Assembly (NCBI GenBank): GCA_035691305.1
Contig: DASSJF010000082.1
Coordinates: 62,001 to 126,000 of the forward strand
DNA length: 64,000 nt
Source of the DNA: a bacterium
Lineage (GTDB): Bacteria; Sysuimicrobiota; Sysuimicrobiia; Sysuimicrobiales; Segetimicrobiaceae
Reading direction: 5' to 3'
Both the position numbers and the translations under genes were made by a program. Numbering within the stretch: the first letter of the stretch is position 1; every line of letters begins with the position of its first letter. Shown here piece by piece: positions 9,228 through 17,948 of this stretch. Below the pieces are notes generated by a model that did no database searches, had not been told where the DNA came from, and saw only the letters and a program-made list of their open reading frames with translations.

Positions 9228-9989
9228 ATGGCCTCGTCCGAGAGGCGCCGGGCCGCCGGCGTGCGGTTTGTCGCGGCCGCTGCCGCGACGTGCGGGATGC
9301 TGGTAATCGGGATCGGCGCGGCTGTCATCAGCTACGGAGGGACGCCGGCCATCGGGGATCGCCCGGCGGCGGCCGGCGGGGAGAACGTCACACCCGCCGT
9401 GATGAGAGCCCCGGCGCCCGGGGTCTTGCAGCTCGCGGCGGCCGTCGCTCTTCCATGGACTGGGCGCGAGGCGGCCCCGGCGGCGGCGAGGGGGGGCGAC
9501 GCCGAATTGTCCCCGCGCGCAAACGTTGCCGGCGGTGTGCCGGCGGAACGGGGGGCGGCCCCGTCCGCCGCGGCGACGCCACCGGCGGCGGCCGAGGCGT
9601 TGTCCCTCGCACTGCTGCGGCCGTCCGGAGGCGTCATCACGTCGCGCTTCGGCTGGCGCATGCACCCGATCTTTGGAACCAGGGAATTTCATACCGGGGT
9701 CGACATCGCTACGCGCTACGGGTCGCCGGTCATCGCGGCGCGCGCCGGTGTGGTCCTCTTTGTGGGCTGGAAGTCCGGCTACGGGCGCATCGTTGTGCTC
9801 GACCACGGCGGCGGGTTCCAGACGACGTACTCGCATCTCTCGGCCGCCCTCGTGAACCCCGGCGAGGAGGTTGAGCCGGGCCAGGCCATCGGACGCATCG
9901 GCAGCTCCGGCTGGAGCACCGGGCCGCACTTGTTCTTCGAGGTGCGGCGGAACGGCGTTCCCGTCGACCCCGCACGGTACCTCAACTAG
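9228..9989 (+). CDS. Secreted M23/LytM-fold protein without LysM, same zinc-ligand change
   Basis: A 253-residue paralogue of the preceding gene. An N-terminal hydrophobic segment (about residues 10-35) serves as signal or anchor, an Ala/Pro-rich stretch replaces the LysM module, and the M23 domain begins near residue 130. The two domains are nearly superimposable by eye (SRFGWR.HPIFG, FVGWKSGYGRIVVLDH, RIG.SGWSTGPHLFFEV). H155, D159, H203 and H234 are kept, while the last zinc ligand is F236. AGGAGGA three bases before the ATG at 9228 fixes the start. The shared substitution means it predates the duplication or is under selection. Confidence 0.85.
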   Translation: MASSERRRAAGVRFVAAAAATCGMLVIGIGAAVISYGGTPAIGDRPAAAGGENVTPAVMRAPAPGVLQLAAAVALPWTGREAAPAAARGGDAELSPRANVAGGVPAERGAAPSAAATPPAAAEALSLALLRPSGGVITSRFGWRMHPIFGTREFHTGVDIATRYGSPVIAARAGVVLFVGWKSGYGRIVVLDHGGGFQTTYSHLSAALVNPGEEVEPGQAIGRIGSSGWSTGPHLFFEVRRNGVPVDPARYLN

Positions 9990-10006
9990 CGTTTTTTCAG
10001 CCGCCC

Positions 10007-11389
10007 ATGGAATGTGACCTCGTGGTCCGCGGCGGGCGGGTTGTCACCGCCGCCGCGGACGGCGTCGCCGACATCGGTATCTGCGCCGGGAAAATCGCGC
10101 AGCTCGGCGGGGAGATGCGGGCGGGCCGGGAGATCGACGCGTCCGGCCTCTACGTCTTTCCAGGCGGCGTCGACGTCCACGTGCACCTCAGCCAGGCGGC
10201 GCGCCCCGAACCGGGACGCGAGCTGTGGGTGGATGACTTCTTCACCGGGTCGCAGGCCGCGATCGCGGGCGGCATCACCACGATCGGCAACATGACGTTC
10301 CAGTGGGCGGGCGAGCGCCTGCGGGATGCGCTGGAGCGCGATCTCGCCGCGGCTGCGCGCGACGCCGCCGTCGACTTCATCCTGCATCCTGTGCTCACCG
10401 AGCCGACGCCCGCCGCCGTGGACGAGGTGGCCGCGTTGGCGGCGCAGGGGCACGCCAGCCTCAAGCTCTTCATGAGCCGCGACAATTTCGACGCGGAAGC
10501 CGACATGTATCTGCGCGCGATGGACGCGGCCGCGAAGAGCGGCCTGATCGTGCTGATGCACTGCGAAGACGGCGCACTGCAGCGGTTTCTCAAGGGGCGC
10601 CTCGCGGAGGAAGGCCGCGCGGGTCTGCGATATTACCCGGACAGCCGTCCGATCTACACCGAGTCGGTCGCGACCGAGCGCGCGATCGCGCTCGCGCAGG
10701 CCACCGGGGCGCCGATTTACGTCGTGCACCTCTCGTCCGCGGCGGCGCTCTCCCGCTGCCGGGCGGCGCGCGCGGAGGGCCTTCCAGTGTACGTGGAAAC
10801 CCGGCCGCTGTACCTGTATCTCACGCGCGAGCGCCTCGAGGAGCCGGACGGTCCCAAGTACACCGGCGCGCCGCCGCTCCGTGATGCGACCGACGTGGCG
10901 GCGATCTGGGCCGGCCTGCGCAGCGGCGACGTCCAAAGCGTCTGCACCGACCACGCCCCCTGGACGCTGCGCCAGAAACTCGACCCGTCGCTCACCGTGG
11001 CCACGGTGCGCAACGGCGTCGCCGACCTCGAGACCTTGATGCCGATGCTGTACTCGGAGGGCGTGCGCGGCGGGCGGATTACGCTCTCCCGTTTCGTCGA
11101 GCTCACCAGCACGAACGTCGCCAAGCTCTTCGGTCTGTACCCGCGGAAGGGGACGATCGCGGTCGGCTCCGACGCCGACGTGGTGATCTGGGATCCCGAG
11201 GCATCCCGGACGATCGACGGCGCGTCGATGCGTTCGCGCGCCGGCTATTCCGTTTATGACGGGCGCGAGGTCCGCGGCTGGCCGGTCTACACGATCAGCC
11301 GCGGCGACGTCGTGTTCGATCGGAGCGGCGTCACGGCCGTGCGCGGGCGGGGCCGGTGGCTGCGCCGCGGCGCGACCGCCGCGTTGTAG
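10007..11389 (+). CDS. Dihydropyrimidinase / D-hydantoinase-type cyclic amidohydrolase
   Basis: The family opens cyclic amides (dihydropyrimidines, hydantoins, and in relatives allantoin) to carbamoyl acids. The 460-residue protein is of usual length and shows the complete binuclear site: H58 and H60 in DVHVH, the lysine expected to be carbamylated, K153 (ASLKLFMSR), the HCEDG and VVHLSS histidines, and CTDHAPW for the catalytic Asp. The substrate cannot be read from sequence. The context (hydantoinase A/B, amidase and asparaginase-like genes within 25 kb) suggests a nitrogen-heterocycle or amide substrate. The start ATG has only a weak ribosome site. It is the first gene of the accessory block. 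Confidence 0.88.
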   Translation: MECDLVVRGGRVVTAAADGVADIGICAGKIAQLGGEMRAGREIDASGLYVFPGGVDVHVHLSQAARPEPGRELWVDDFFTGSQAAIAGGITTIGNMTFQWAGERLRDALERDLAAAARDAAVDFILHPVLTEPTPAAVDEVAALAAQGHASLKLFMSRDNFDAEADMYLRAMDAAAKSGLIVLMHCEDGALQRFLKGRLAEEGRAGLRYYPDSRPIYTESVATERAIALAQATGAPIYVVHLSSAAALSRCRAARAEGLPVYVETRPLYLYLTRERLEEPDGPKYTGAPPLRDATDVAAIWAGLRSGDVQSVCTDHAPWTLRQKLDPSLTVATVRNGVADLETLMPMLYSEGVRGGRITLSRFVELTSTNVAKLFGLYPRKGTIAVGSDADVVIWDPEASRTIDGASMRSRAGYSVYDGREVRGWPVYTISRGDVVFDRSGVTAVRGRGRWLRRGATAAL

Positions 11390-11472
11390 GCGCCGCCCGG
11401 ACCGTCCGCCGACCGCGGCCGGCGGCCGTGCAGCGCTGTGGGAGTTTGGGGGCGACCGGCGAAGACCTACGT

Positions 11473-11892
11473 ATGAGGCGGCACCTCGTGGGGACGATCA
11501 CGGAGCTGCCGCCGGGAAGCCGGCGGATCGTTACGGTCGACGGACGTTCCATCGGGGTGTTCAACATCGGCGGTCGCTTCTACGCGCTGCGCAACCGCTG
11601 CCCGCATCAGGGGGCGCCGTTGTGCGAAGGCCGGGTGAAGGGCACCACGCTGCCGGGCCCTCCGTACCAGTACGTCTACGGCCGCGACCGGGAAATCATC
11701 CAATGTCCCTGGCACGGCTGGGAGTTCGAGATCGCCACCGGCCGCACGTACTTCAACCCGCACCGCATGCGTGTGAAAACGTACGATGTCACCGTCGAGC
11801 GGGGCGCCGCGGCGGCGCAACTCGAGGAGGACGTGACGCTGGAGACGTTTGAAGTCACCACCGAAGGCGATCTCGTCGTGTTGCACGCGTAA
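11473..11892 (+). CDS. Small Rieske [2Fe-2S] protein
   Basis: A 139-residue soluble Rieske protein with the two cluster-binding boxes C43-x-H45 (NRCPHQGAPL) and C78-x2-H81 (QCPWHGWEFEI). There is no signal peptide and no membrane segment, so it resembles a ferredoxin component of a ring-hydroxylating or demethylating oxygenase rather than the bc1 subunit. An unusual 30-residue insert rich in G/P/Y separates the two boxes; this insert occurs in Rieske proteins paired with amidohydrolases of unknown role. No oxygenase alpha subunit or reductase lies nearby. The ATG at 11473 is preferred over upstream in-frame codons because homology to the Rieske fold begins at once. The next gene follows after 14 bases. 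Confidence 0.85.
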   Translation: MRRHLVGTITELPPGSRRIVTVDGRSIGVFNIGGRFYALRNRCPHQGAPLCEGRVKGTTLPGPPYQYVYGRDREIIQCPWHGWEFEIATGRTYFNPHRMRVKTYDVTVERGAAAAQLEEDVTLETFEVTTEGDLVVLHA

Positions 11893-11906
11893 GGAGGAGG
11901 ACGGAC

Positions 11907-13025
11907 GTGACCGACGGTCTCAGGGCGATGCCGATCATCGATTGCGACGTGCACAACCGATTCAAGGACGGCAAGATGACCTCGCTGTGGCCGTACCTGC
12001 CCCGCGCCTACCAGGAAGACGTGCGGGAGTGGGGGATCAACCTCCCCGGCGTCGGCTACTTGAACGGCGGCGACCGCGGCTACCGCGGCGACTCCTGGCC
12101 GAAGGACGGGTTCCCCGGTTCCGACCTGGATCTCATGCGCGCGCAGCTGCTCGACCGTTTCCACGTCCGGTACGCGATCCTGCTCGGCCAGGAACTCCGG
12201 CCGCTCGGGACGCTGCCGAACGCCGACTACGCCGCCGCGCTCGCCCGCGCGTACAACGACTATCTGATCGAGCACTGGCTGGCGCGGGACGCCCGTCTTC
12301 GCGGCGCGATGCTGATCGCGACCCAGGACGTGCCGCAGGCCGTCCGGGAGATCGAACGGATCGGCCGCCATCCGGCCATCGTCCAGGTCCTGGTTGCGAA
12401 CGGCGCGCGGCTGCCGTACGGCAACCGCTACTATCAGCCGATCCTCGAAGCCTGCGAAGCGCTCGGCCTGCCGTTCGCGCTCCACACGGGCAGCGAAGGC
12501 GCCGGCATCAACGGCCAGCCGTCCGTGGCCGGCTACGGCTCCTACTACGTCGAGAACCGCCAAGTCCGGCCGCAGGGCTACATGACGCATCTCACGAGCA
12601 TGATCTTCGAAGGCGTCTTCGAGCGATTTCCGAAGCTCCGCGCCGTGTTCATCGAAGGCGGCTACGCGTGGCTCGCGCCGTTTCTCTGGCGGCTCGACGC
12701 CGACTGGCGCGGGCTGCGGCATCAGACGCCGTGGGTCAAGCGGCCGCCGAGCGAATACGTGTGGGAGCATGTCCGGTTCACGTCGCAGCCGCTCGAGGAG
12801 CCGGACCGGCCGGCCGATCTCCTCGAGGTGTTCAAGTGGAACCGCGCGGAGCGGACGCTCATGTTCGCGTCGGATTACGCGCACTGGGACTTCGACTCGC
12901 CGACGGACGCGTTCCCGCGCATGCCGGACGAGCTCCACCGGCGCATCTTTTACGAGACGGCGCGCGAACTGTACGGATTTCCCGAGGCCGCTGCGGCCCC
13001 GGAACACGCGGCGACGGCGGACTGA
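11907..13025 (+). CDS. Amidohydrolase-2 (ACMSD-like) family metal-dependent hydrolase/decarboxylase
   Basis: A 372-residue TIM-barrel metalloenzyme of the family that contains ACMS decarboxylase, gamma-resorcylate decarboxylase and related enzymes. The N-terminus has the metal motif in PIIDCDVH (D14, H16), a histidine in ALHTGSEG mid-protein, and the terminal FASDYAHWDFD aspartate region. These enzymes decarboxylate or hydrolyse aromatic or small carboxylic acids. The GTG start is fixed by AGGAGGAGG about 8 bases upstream and by its position 14 bases after the Rieske stop. Pairing of this protein type with a small Rieske protein suggests oxidation followed by hydrolysis/decarboxylation of one substrate, which is inference. 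Confidence 0.82.
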   Translation: MTDGLRAMPIIDCDVHNRFKDGKMTSLWPYLPRAYQEDVREWGINLPGVGYLNGGDRGYRGDSWPKDGFPGSDLDLMRAQLLDRFHVRYAILLGQELRPLGTLPNADYAAALARAYNDYLIEHWLARDARLRGAMLIATQDVPQAVREIERIGRHPAIVQVLVANGARLPYGNRYYQPILEACEALGLPFALHTGSEGAGINGQPSVAGYGSYYVENRQVRPQGYMTHLTSMIFEGVFERFPKLRAVFIEGGYAWLAPFLWRLDADWRGLRHQTPWVKRPPSEYVWEHVRFTSQPLEEPDRPADLLEVFKWNRAERTLMFASDYAHWDFDSPTDAFPRMPDELHRRIFYETARELYGFPEAAAAPEHAATAD

Positions 13026-13062
13026 CGCCGGTCGATCGCGACTCTCACCTACGGTGGTGCGC

Positions 13063-14244
13063 ATGCAGATTCCCAACCGCAAGATGATACCGACGCCCGA
13101 GCAGCGACAGAAGGCCCTCGAGATTCTCGAGACCGGAAGGACGTACGGCGGGGAAGAGACCGAGCGCTTCGAGATCGAGCTGGCCGCGTGGTGCGGCCGC
13201 CGGTACGGTGCGACCGCCAACTCCGGCACGTCGATTTGCCTGCTGGCCCTCGACGCGAAGGGCATTGGGCCGGGCGACGAGGTGATCCTGCCGGCGAACG
13301 GCTATGTCGGCGTGCTGGCGGCGGTGATAAAGCGCGGGGCGACCCCGATCTTCGCCGAGGCCGACGCCGACACGTCCAACGTCCGCCCCGACGCGATTGC
13401 CGCCGCGGTGACGCCGCGTACGCGCGCGGTCGTGGCGATTCACGACTACGGTTTTCCGTGCGACATGGATCCGATCATGGAAACCGCGCGGCGCCACGGG
13501 CTGTTCGTGATCGAAGATGCGGCCCATGCGCTCGGCGCGGAGTACAAGGGGCGGCGCGCCGGCGGCATCGGCGACATGGGGTTCTTCAGCTTCTCCGGGA
13601 AGATGATCACGGCGTTCGGACCCGGCGGCGGCGCGGTGACGGACGATCGGGACCTCGCCGAAGGGCTGGCGAGTCTGCGCGACCAGGGCCGCGTACGGGA
13701 CGAGCACATCAGTTTCGTGCGGCGGACGGACCCGACGTGGTACGACCAGCGGTGGGTCGGTTACAACATGCACATGACCGAGCTGTGCGCGGCGCTCGCG
13801 CGCATCGATCTCCGCATGCTGCCGTCGTTCGTCGCGCACCGGCGCCGCGCGGCGGCCTACTACACCGAGCGCTTCCGGGACGCGGGGCTGCCGCTGCGGC
13901 TGCCGCCGTCCCGGCCGTGGGCGGCGCCGTCGTACCTGCACTATACGGTCTGGACTCCCGAGCGCGAAGGGCTGCGCGAGGCGCTTGCCGCCCGCGGGAT
14001 CGAGGGGATCGCGCTCTACCCTACGCCGCTGCACCTGGCGCGTCCCGTCATGGAGCAGTACGGGACGCGGGCGGGACAGTTTCCGGTGGCGGAGCGGCTC
14101 TGCCGCGAGACGCTGTCGATCCCGGCCGGCCCGCACATGACGGACGAACTGCTGGCGTACGTCGCGGACGCGGTGATCGGCTACTTCAGGGCGAGGCCGT
14201 CCGCCGGAGCCGCCGGCGCCAAATCGGCCGTGACCGCGGATTAG
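13063..14244 (+). CDS. DegT/DnrJ/EryC1/StrS-family PLP aminotransferase, paralogue 1
   Basis: A 393-residue fold-type I PLP enzyme. D152 (VIEDAAHALGAEYKG) should hold the pyridine nitrogen and K180 (FFSFSGKMITAF) should form the Schiff base. Known family members transaminate nucleotide-linked keto-sugars or cyclitols, but no such pathway lies here. The lysine loop is one residue shorter than the usual S-F-x3-K form and lacks the EGG after it. Over the C-terminal half it is very similar to paralogue 5 at 26906 (shared TWYDQRW.GYNMH, HRRRAAAYYT, RLPPSRPW), so the two arose by recent duplication. The ATG at 13063 is the likely start; a GTG lies 6 bases before it. Confidence 0.87.
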   Translation: MQIPNRKMIPTPEQRQKALEILETGRTYGGEETERFEIELAAWCGRRYGATANSGTSICLLALDAKGIGPGDEVILPANGYVGVLAAVIKRGATPIFAEADADTSNVRPDAIAAAVTPRTRAVVAIHDYGFPCDMDPIMETARRHGLFVIEDAAHALGAEYKGRRAGGIGDMGFFSFSGKMITAFGPGGGAVTDDRDLAEGLASLRDQGRVRDEHISFVRRTDPTWYDQRWVGYNMHMTELCAALARIDLRMLPSFVAHRRRAAAYYTERFRDAGLPLRLPPSRPWAAPSYLHYTVWTPEREGLREALAARGIEGIALYPTPLHLARPVMEQYGTRAGQFPVAERLCRETLSIPAGPHMTDELLAYVADAVIGYFRARPSAGAAGAKSAVTAD

Positions 14245-14259
14245 GCCGAAGCCGCCGGC

Positions 14260-15915
14260 TTAGAGGTCTTCCGCCGGCTCGGGGACCGGCGCGCCGCGCG
14301 TCTGCCGTTCTTCGCGCGCGTCTCTCGCGAGGCGGTCCTCGGAACGGCGTTCGGCCGGTCCGTACCCTCCGCCGCCGCCCGCCCGCACGACGAGGCGGTC
14401 GTTGCGGCGCAGCGTCTCGTGCACCTTCGAGCCGAGGACGCGCGCCGCGCCGTCGCGCACCAGCACGCACGCGCCCGGCGCGCCGGTGCCGCCGCCAAAG
14501 AGGCCCGGCGCGCCGTGGCGGTGGCGGTCGGAATGCAGGCCGAAGGTGACGTCGTCTTCGAGGATCCGGTAGGCGCGCTCCATCCCGAGGCCGCCGCGGT
14601 ACTCGCCGTCGCCGCCCGAGTTCGGCACGAGCCGGTACCGCGTCACCTCCAGAAACGGGAACTCGATCTCCACCGACTCGACCGGCGTATTATGGCCGTT
14701 GGTGAGCGGCATGATCATCCCGTCGGCGCCGTCCTGGCACCACAGCGCGCCGTTGCCCGCGCCCAGCACCTCGGACAGGATGCGCGTGTGGCCGCCCGCG
14801 CGGTGGCCGAACGTAATGCCCGTCTGCGCGTCGAACCCCGGCGCCATGACCTGCCTCGGCAGCACCGGCGCGAGCGCCATGTTGATCGCGTCGAAGATCT
14901 TGTAACATGCGCTGGTGCGCGCCCGCGTCGCGGCCGGCCAGCGCGGATTGACGAGCGAACCGAGCGGCGCGGTGACGCGCACCGGCCGCATGCTACCCGC
15001 GTTGACGAGCATGTGCGTCACGCCGAGGATCGCGACCACCGTCGTCCGCACGCTCGACAGCGTCGAGCCCCACGGCACGTTGATGAAGCCCTTGGCCTGG
15101 CCGTCGGTGCCCGAGAAATCGATCGTCATCTCGCTGCCGGCGATGCGGACCGCGACGCGGACGTAGAAGGGGCCCGCGTCCGTGCCGTCGTCCTCCATGT
15201 ACGCCTCTCCGCGGTACTCGCCGTCGGGGATCGCGCTGATGGCCTGGCGCGAGATGCGTTCCGCGTAGTCCTGGACGTTCGTTGTGAACTCCGCGATCGC
15301 GTCCGGGCCGTACTTGCGCGCGAGCGCTTTCACCCGTGCCTCGCCGGTCCGGCAGGCGGCGATCTGCGCGTCGAAATCGGCCAGCACGGTGCGCGGCGCG
15401 CGGACGTTGGCGGCGAAGAACTTGCCGAACGGGCTGGCCCGCCACCCCGCGTCCAGCGGGATGCGCATCGGCGGGAAGACGATGCCTTCCTGGAAGACGT
15501 CGGTGGCGCGGGCGTTGCTGGCCGCGGCGCCGCCGCCGAGATCGAGGTGGTGGACGTTGGCGCATGTGACGCCGAGCAGCCGTCCGTCGAAGCGGATCGG
15601 GGTGAACAACAGCACGTCGTTGATGTGCTGGCCGCCGTGAAACGGATCGTTGGTGATGAAGGCCTCGCCGTCCTGGAGGCCGGCGAACTCGTACTGCTCG
15701 GCGATCGCGGCGGCGGCGGGGTCGATGGCGTTCAGCAGCTGCGGGATGTAGTTTGCGATCGCGACGGTGTTGCCGCGCGGGTCGAGGATCGCCGTCGCGA
15801 TGTCGCGCACTTCGCGGACGATCGTCGAGTGCGCCGAGCGGTAGAGGTTGACGCCCATCTCTTCCGCGGTCGCGGCGAAGGCGTGGCCGATGACGGACAG
15901 GGTCACGGGATTCAT
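14260..15915 (-). CDS. Hydantoinase B / oxoprolinase subunit B (HyuB type)
   Basis: A 551-residue protein of the hydantoinase B family, partner of HyuA in ATP-dependent opening of hydantoins or 5-oxoproline; related complexes carboxylate ketones. Recognisable segments are the N-terminal EEMGVNLYRSAHSTIVRE, the FITNDPFHGGQHINDV metal-site region, and GYRGGLGMERAYRI-like glycine-rich blocks toward the C-terminus. The start ATG at 15915 overlaps the hyuA stop (ATGA). The 3' end converges on paralogue 1, with only 15 bases between stops. Its 3'-terminal 30 residues are charged and probably disordered. Confidence 0.9.
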   Translation of the reverse strand: MNPVTLSVIGHAFAATAEEMGVNLYRSAHSTIVREVRDIATAILDPRGNTVAIANYIPQLLNAIDPAAAAIAEQYEFAGLQDGEAFITNDPFHGGQHINDVLLFTPIRFDGRLLGVTCANVHHLDLGGGAAASNARATDVFQEGIVFPPMRIPLDAGWRASPFGKFFAANVRAPRTVLADFDAQIAACRTGEARVKALARKYGPDAIAEFTTNVQDYAERISRQAISAIPDGEYRGEAYMEDDGTDAGPFYVRVAVRIAGSEMTIDFSGTDGQAKGFINVPWGSTLSSVRTTVVAILGVTHMLVNAGSMRPVRVTAPLGSLVNPRWPAATRARTSACYKIFDAINMALAPVLPRQVMAPGFDAQTGITFGHRAGGHTRILSEVLGAGNGALWCQDGADGMIMPLTNGHNTPVESVEIEFPFLEVTRYRLVPNSGGDGEYRGGLGMERAYRILEDDVTFGLHSDRHRHGAPGLFGGGTGAPGACVLVRDGAARVLGSKVHETLRRNDRLVVRAGGGGGYGPAERRSEDRLARDAREERQTRGAPVPEPAEDL

Positions 15916-17915
15916 TCGCCGGCCTCCAGCACCAGGTTCCCCAGTCGGTCCGCCCGGGCCGACCAGCCTTCGGGTACGTACGTGGTCGCCGTCGGCTCTT
16001 CGACCACGCACGGCCCCCGGAGGCGCGTGCCGGGTTCGATTTCGTCCCGCGGGTGGTATCCCGCGGCGGGCGGCGCGCCGCCGCGCCGCCCGCCGGGGGC
16101 CGAGCGGACGCTGCGGAGCGGAGACGGCGCCGCCGCGATCAGCCGGTAGCCGACCACCTCGACATCTTGATCGCGCACGGCGTGTCCGTACCGCGTCCGA
16201 TGGGCCTCGTGAAACGCTTCCACCACATCGGCGATCCGGAGGCCGTCGGCGGGCACGCTGATCTCGTACGCCTGGCCCGTGTAGCGAAGGTCCATCTCGC
16301 GGCGGCAGCGGACGTCGCTCCAGGGCCGTTCGTACGCTTCGAACTCGCGGCGCGCGCGGGCTTCGAGGTCCGCGAACACCTCCGCGGCCGCGGCGTCGCG
16401 GACCCGGCCGGCCGGCTGCACGCGGGTGATGGAAAAATCCTGGCGCGTGTCGGCGATCAGCAGGCCGTACGCGGAGAGGAGTCCCGGATTGACCGGCACG
16501 AGCACGCGCGCGATGCCGAGGTCCGCCGCCACCGCGGCCGCGTGCAGCGGCCCCGATCCCCCGAACGCCACGATCGTGTAGTCGCGCGGGTCGTAGCCGC
16601 GTTCGATCGACACCAGCCGCATCGCCTGCGCCATCGTGACGTTCACCAGCCGGAGCACGCCGTCGAGGGTTTCCCGGCGCGGCAGCCCGACGCGGTCCGC
16701 GAGCGAGGCGAGCGCCGACTCAGCCGCCCCGGCGTCGAGCCGCAGCCGGCCGCCGAAAAACGCCTCCGGCCGGATCCGCCCGGCCAGCACGTTGGCGTCC
16801 GTAACCGTGAAGGCCGTGCCGCCCTTTCCGTACGCCGCCGGCCCCGGGTTGGCACCGGCGCTCTCCGGGCCGACCTTGAGGATGCCTCCGCGGTCGACAT
16901 CCGCGATGCTGCCGCCGCCGGCGCCGACCGTCGCGATGTCGATCATCGGCACGTTGAGGGGCAGGCCGGCGATCCGGTACTCGCGCGTCACGCCGGGGCG
17001 GCCGTCCGTGACCAGGCAGACGTCGGTGCTGGTGCCGCCCATGTCAAACGTGATGACGTTCGGAAACCCCGCCTCGACCGCGGCGGTGGTGGCCCCCACG
17101 ACGCCGGCGGCCGGTCCGGATAGAATCATCTTCGCGGCGTGCCGGCGGATGGCGTGCGCCGGTACCGTGCCGCCGTTCGCCTGCACGATCGTCAGCGGCC
17201 CGCGGAACGCCCGCGCCCGCAAACCCTCTTCAAGGCGCGAAAGGTAGCGGTCCACGACCGGCTTGGCATAGGCGCTGATCACGCAGGTGCTGGTGCGCTC
17301 GTACTCCCGGAACTGCGGCAGCACGTCGGACGAGCGGGTGACGGCGACGCCCGGCAGCGCCGCGGTGAGCGCCGCTTCGACCGCGAGCTCGTGCGCGGGA
17401 TTCGCGTAGGCGTGCAAGAGGCAGATCGCGATCGACCGGACGCCTGCCCCGGCCGCCAAGCGGCGCACGTCGTCGACGAACCCGAAGTCCGTCAGCGCCC
17501 GCCGCACCGCGCCGTCCGGGCCGATGCGCTCGTCGACTTCGACGATGTGGTCTCGCGACACGAGCGGTTCGGGCTGACGGTAGAAGAGGTCGAAGAGGCG
17601 CGTCTTCGCCTGGCGCTGGATCAGCAGCACGTCGCGGAATCCCTTCGTCGTGAGGAGGCACGTGCGCGCGCCCTTGTGTTCCAGGACCGCGTTCGTGACG
17701 ACCGTCGATCCGTGGATCAGCGCGGCGAGGTCCGCCGGCGCCGCGCCGCACTCCTCGACGGCGGCCAGCACCGCGCGCTCCGGATCGGACGGTGTCGACA
17801 TGACCTTGCCGGTTGCTTCGATGCGGTCTCCGCGCGACAGCACCCAGTCGGTGAAGGTACCGCCGACCTCGATGCCGAGCCGCCGTCCGGTCGTGCCGAG
17901 ATGCCGTGTCTCCAT
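15912..17915 (-). CDS. Hydantoinase A / oxoprolinase subunit A (HyuA type)
   Basis: A 667-residue ASKHA-fold ATP-binding subunit. The N-terminal phosphate loop appears as GIEVGGTFTDWVL, and a second nucleotide site as NVITFDMGGTSTDVCLV (about residues 290-305). With HyuB it should phosphorylate and open a cyclic amide. GGAGG lies 6 bases before the ATG at 17915. It sits 33 bases after the ABC permease dppC-like gene, so uptake and ring opening are encoded together. The exact ring (hydantoin, N-methylhydantoin, 5-oxoproline) or ketone substrate cannot be told. Confidence 0.9.
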   Translation of the reverse strand: METRHLGTTGRRLGIEVGGTFTDWVLSRGDRIEATGKVMSTPSDPERAVLAAVEECGAAPADLAALIHGSTVVTNAVLEHKGARTCLLTTKGFRDVLLIQRQAKTRLFDLFYRQPEPLVSRDHIVEVDERIGPDGAVRRALTDFGFVDDVRRLAAGAGVRSIAICLLHAYANPAHELAVEAALTAALPGVAVTRSSDVLPQFREYERTSTCVISAYAKPVVDRYLSRLEEGLRARAFRGPLTIVQANGGTVPAHAIRRHAAKMILSGPAAGVVGATTAAVEAGFPNVITFDMGGTSTDVCLVTDGRPGVTREYRIAGLPLNVPMIDIATVGAGGGSIADVDRGGILKVGPESAGANPGPAAYGKGGTAFTVTDANVLAGRIRPEAFFGGRLRLDAGAAESALASLADRVGLPRRETLDGVLRLVNVTMAQAMRLVSIERGYDPRDYTIVAFGGSGPLHAAAVAADLGIARVLVPVNPGLLSAYGLLIADTRQDFSITRVQPAGRVRDAAAAEVFADLEARARREFEAYERPWSDVRCRREMDLRYTGQAYEISVPADGLRIADVVEAFHEAHRTRYGHAVRDQDVEVVGYRLIAAAPSPLRSVRSAPGGRRGGAPPAAGYHPRDEIEPGTRLRGPCVVEEPTATTYVPEGWSARADRLGNLVLEAGE

Positions 17916-17948
17916 TGAACCTCCCGTGTGCCGCCGGCGCGCGTGCGG

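Noticed and set aside
14249-14261. Bidirectional terminator between the converging DegT1 and hyuB genes
   Set aside because: The only dyad is AAGCCG-C-CGGCTT with a one-base centre, too tight to form a stable loop, and no T-run follows.
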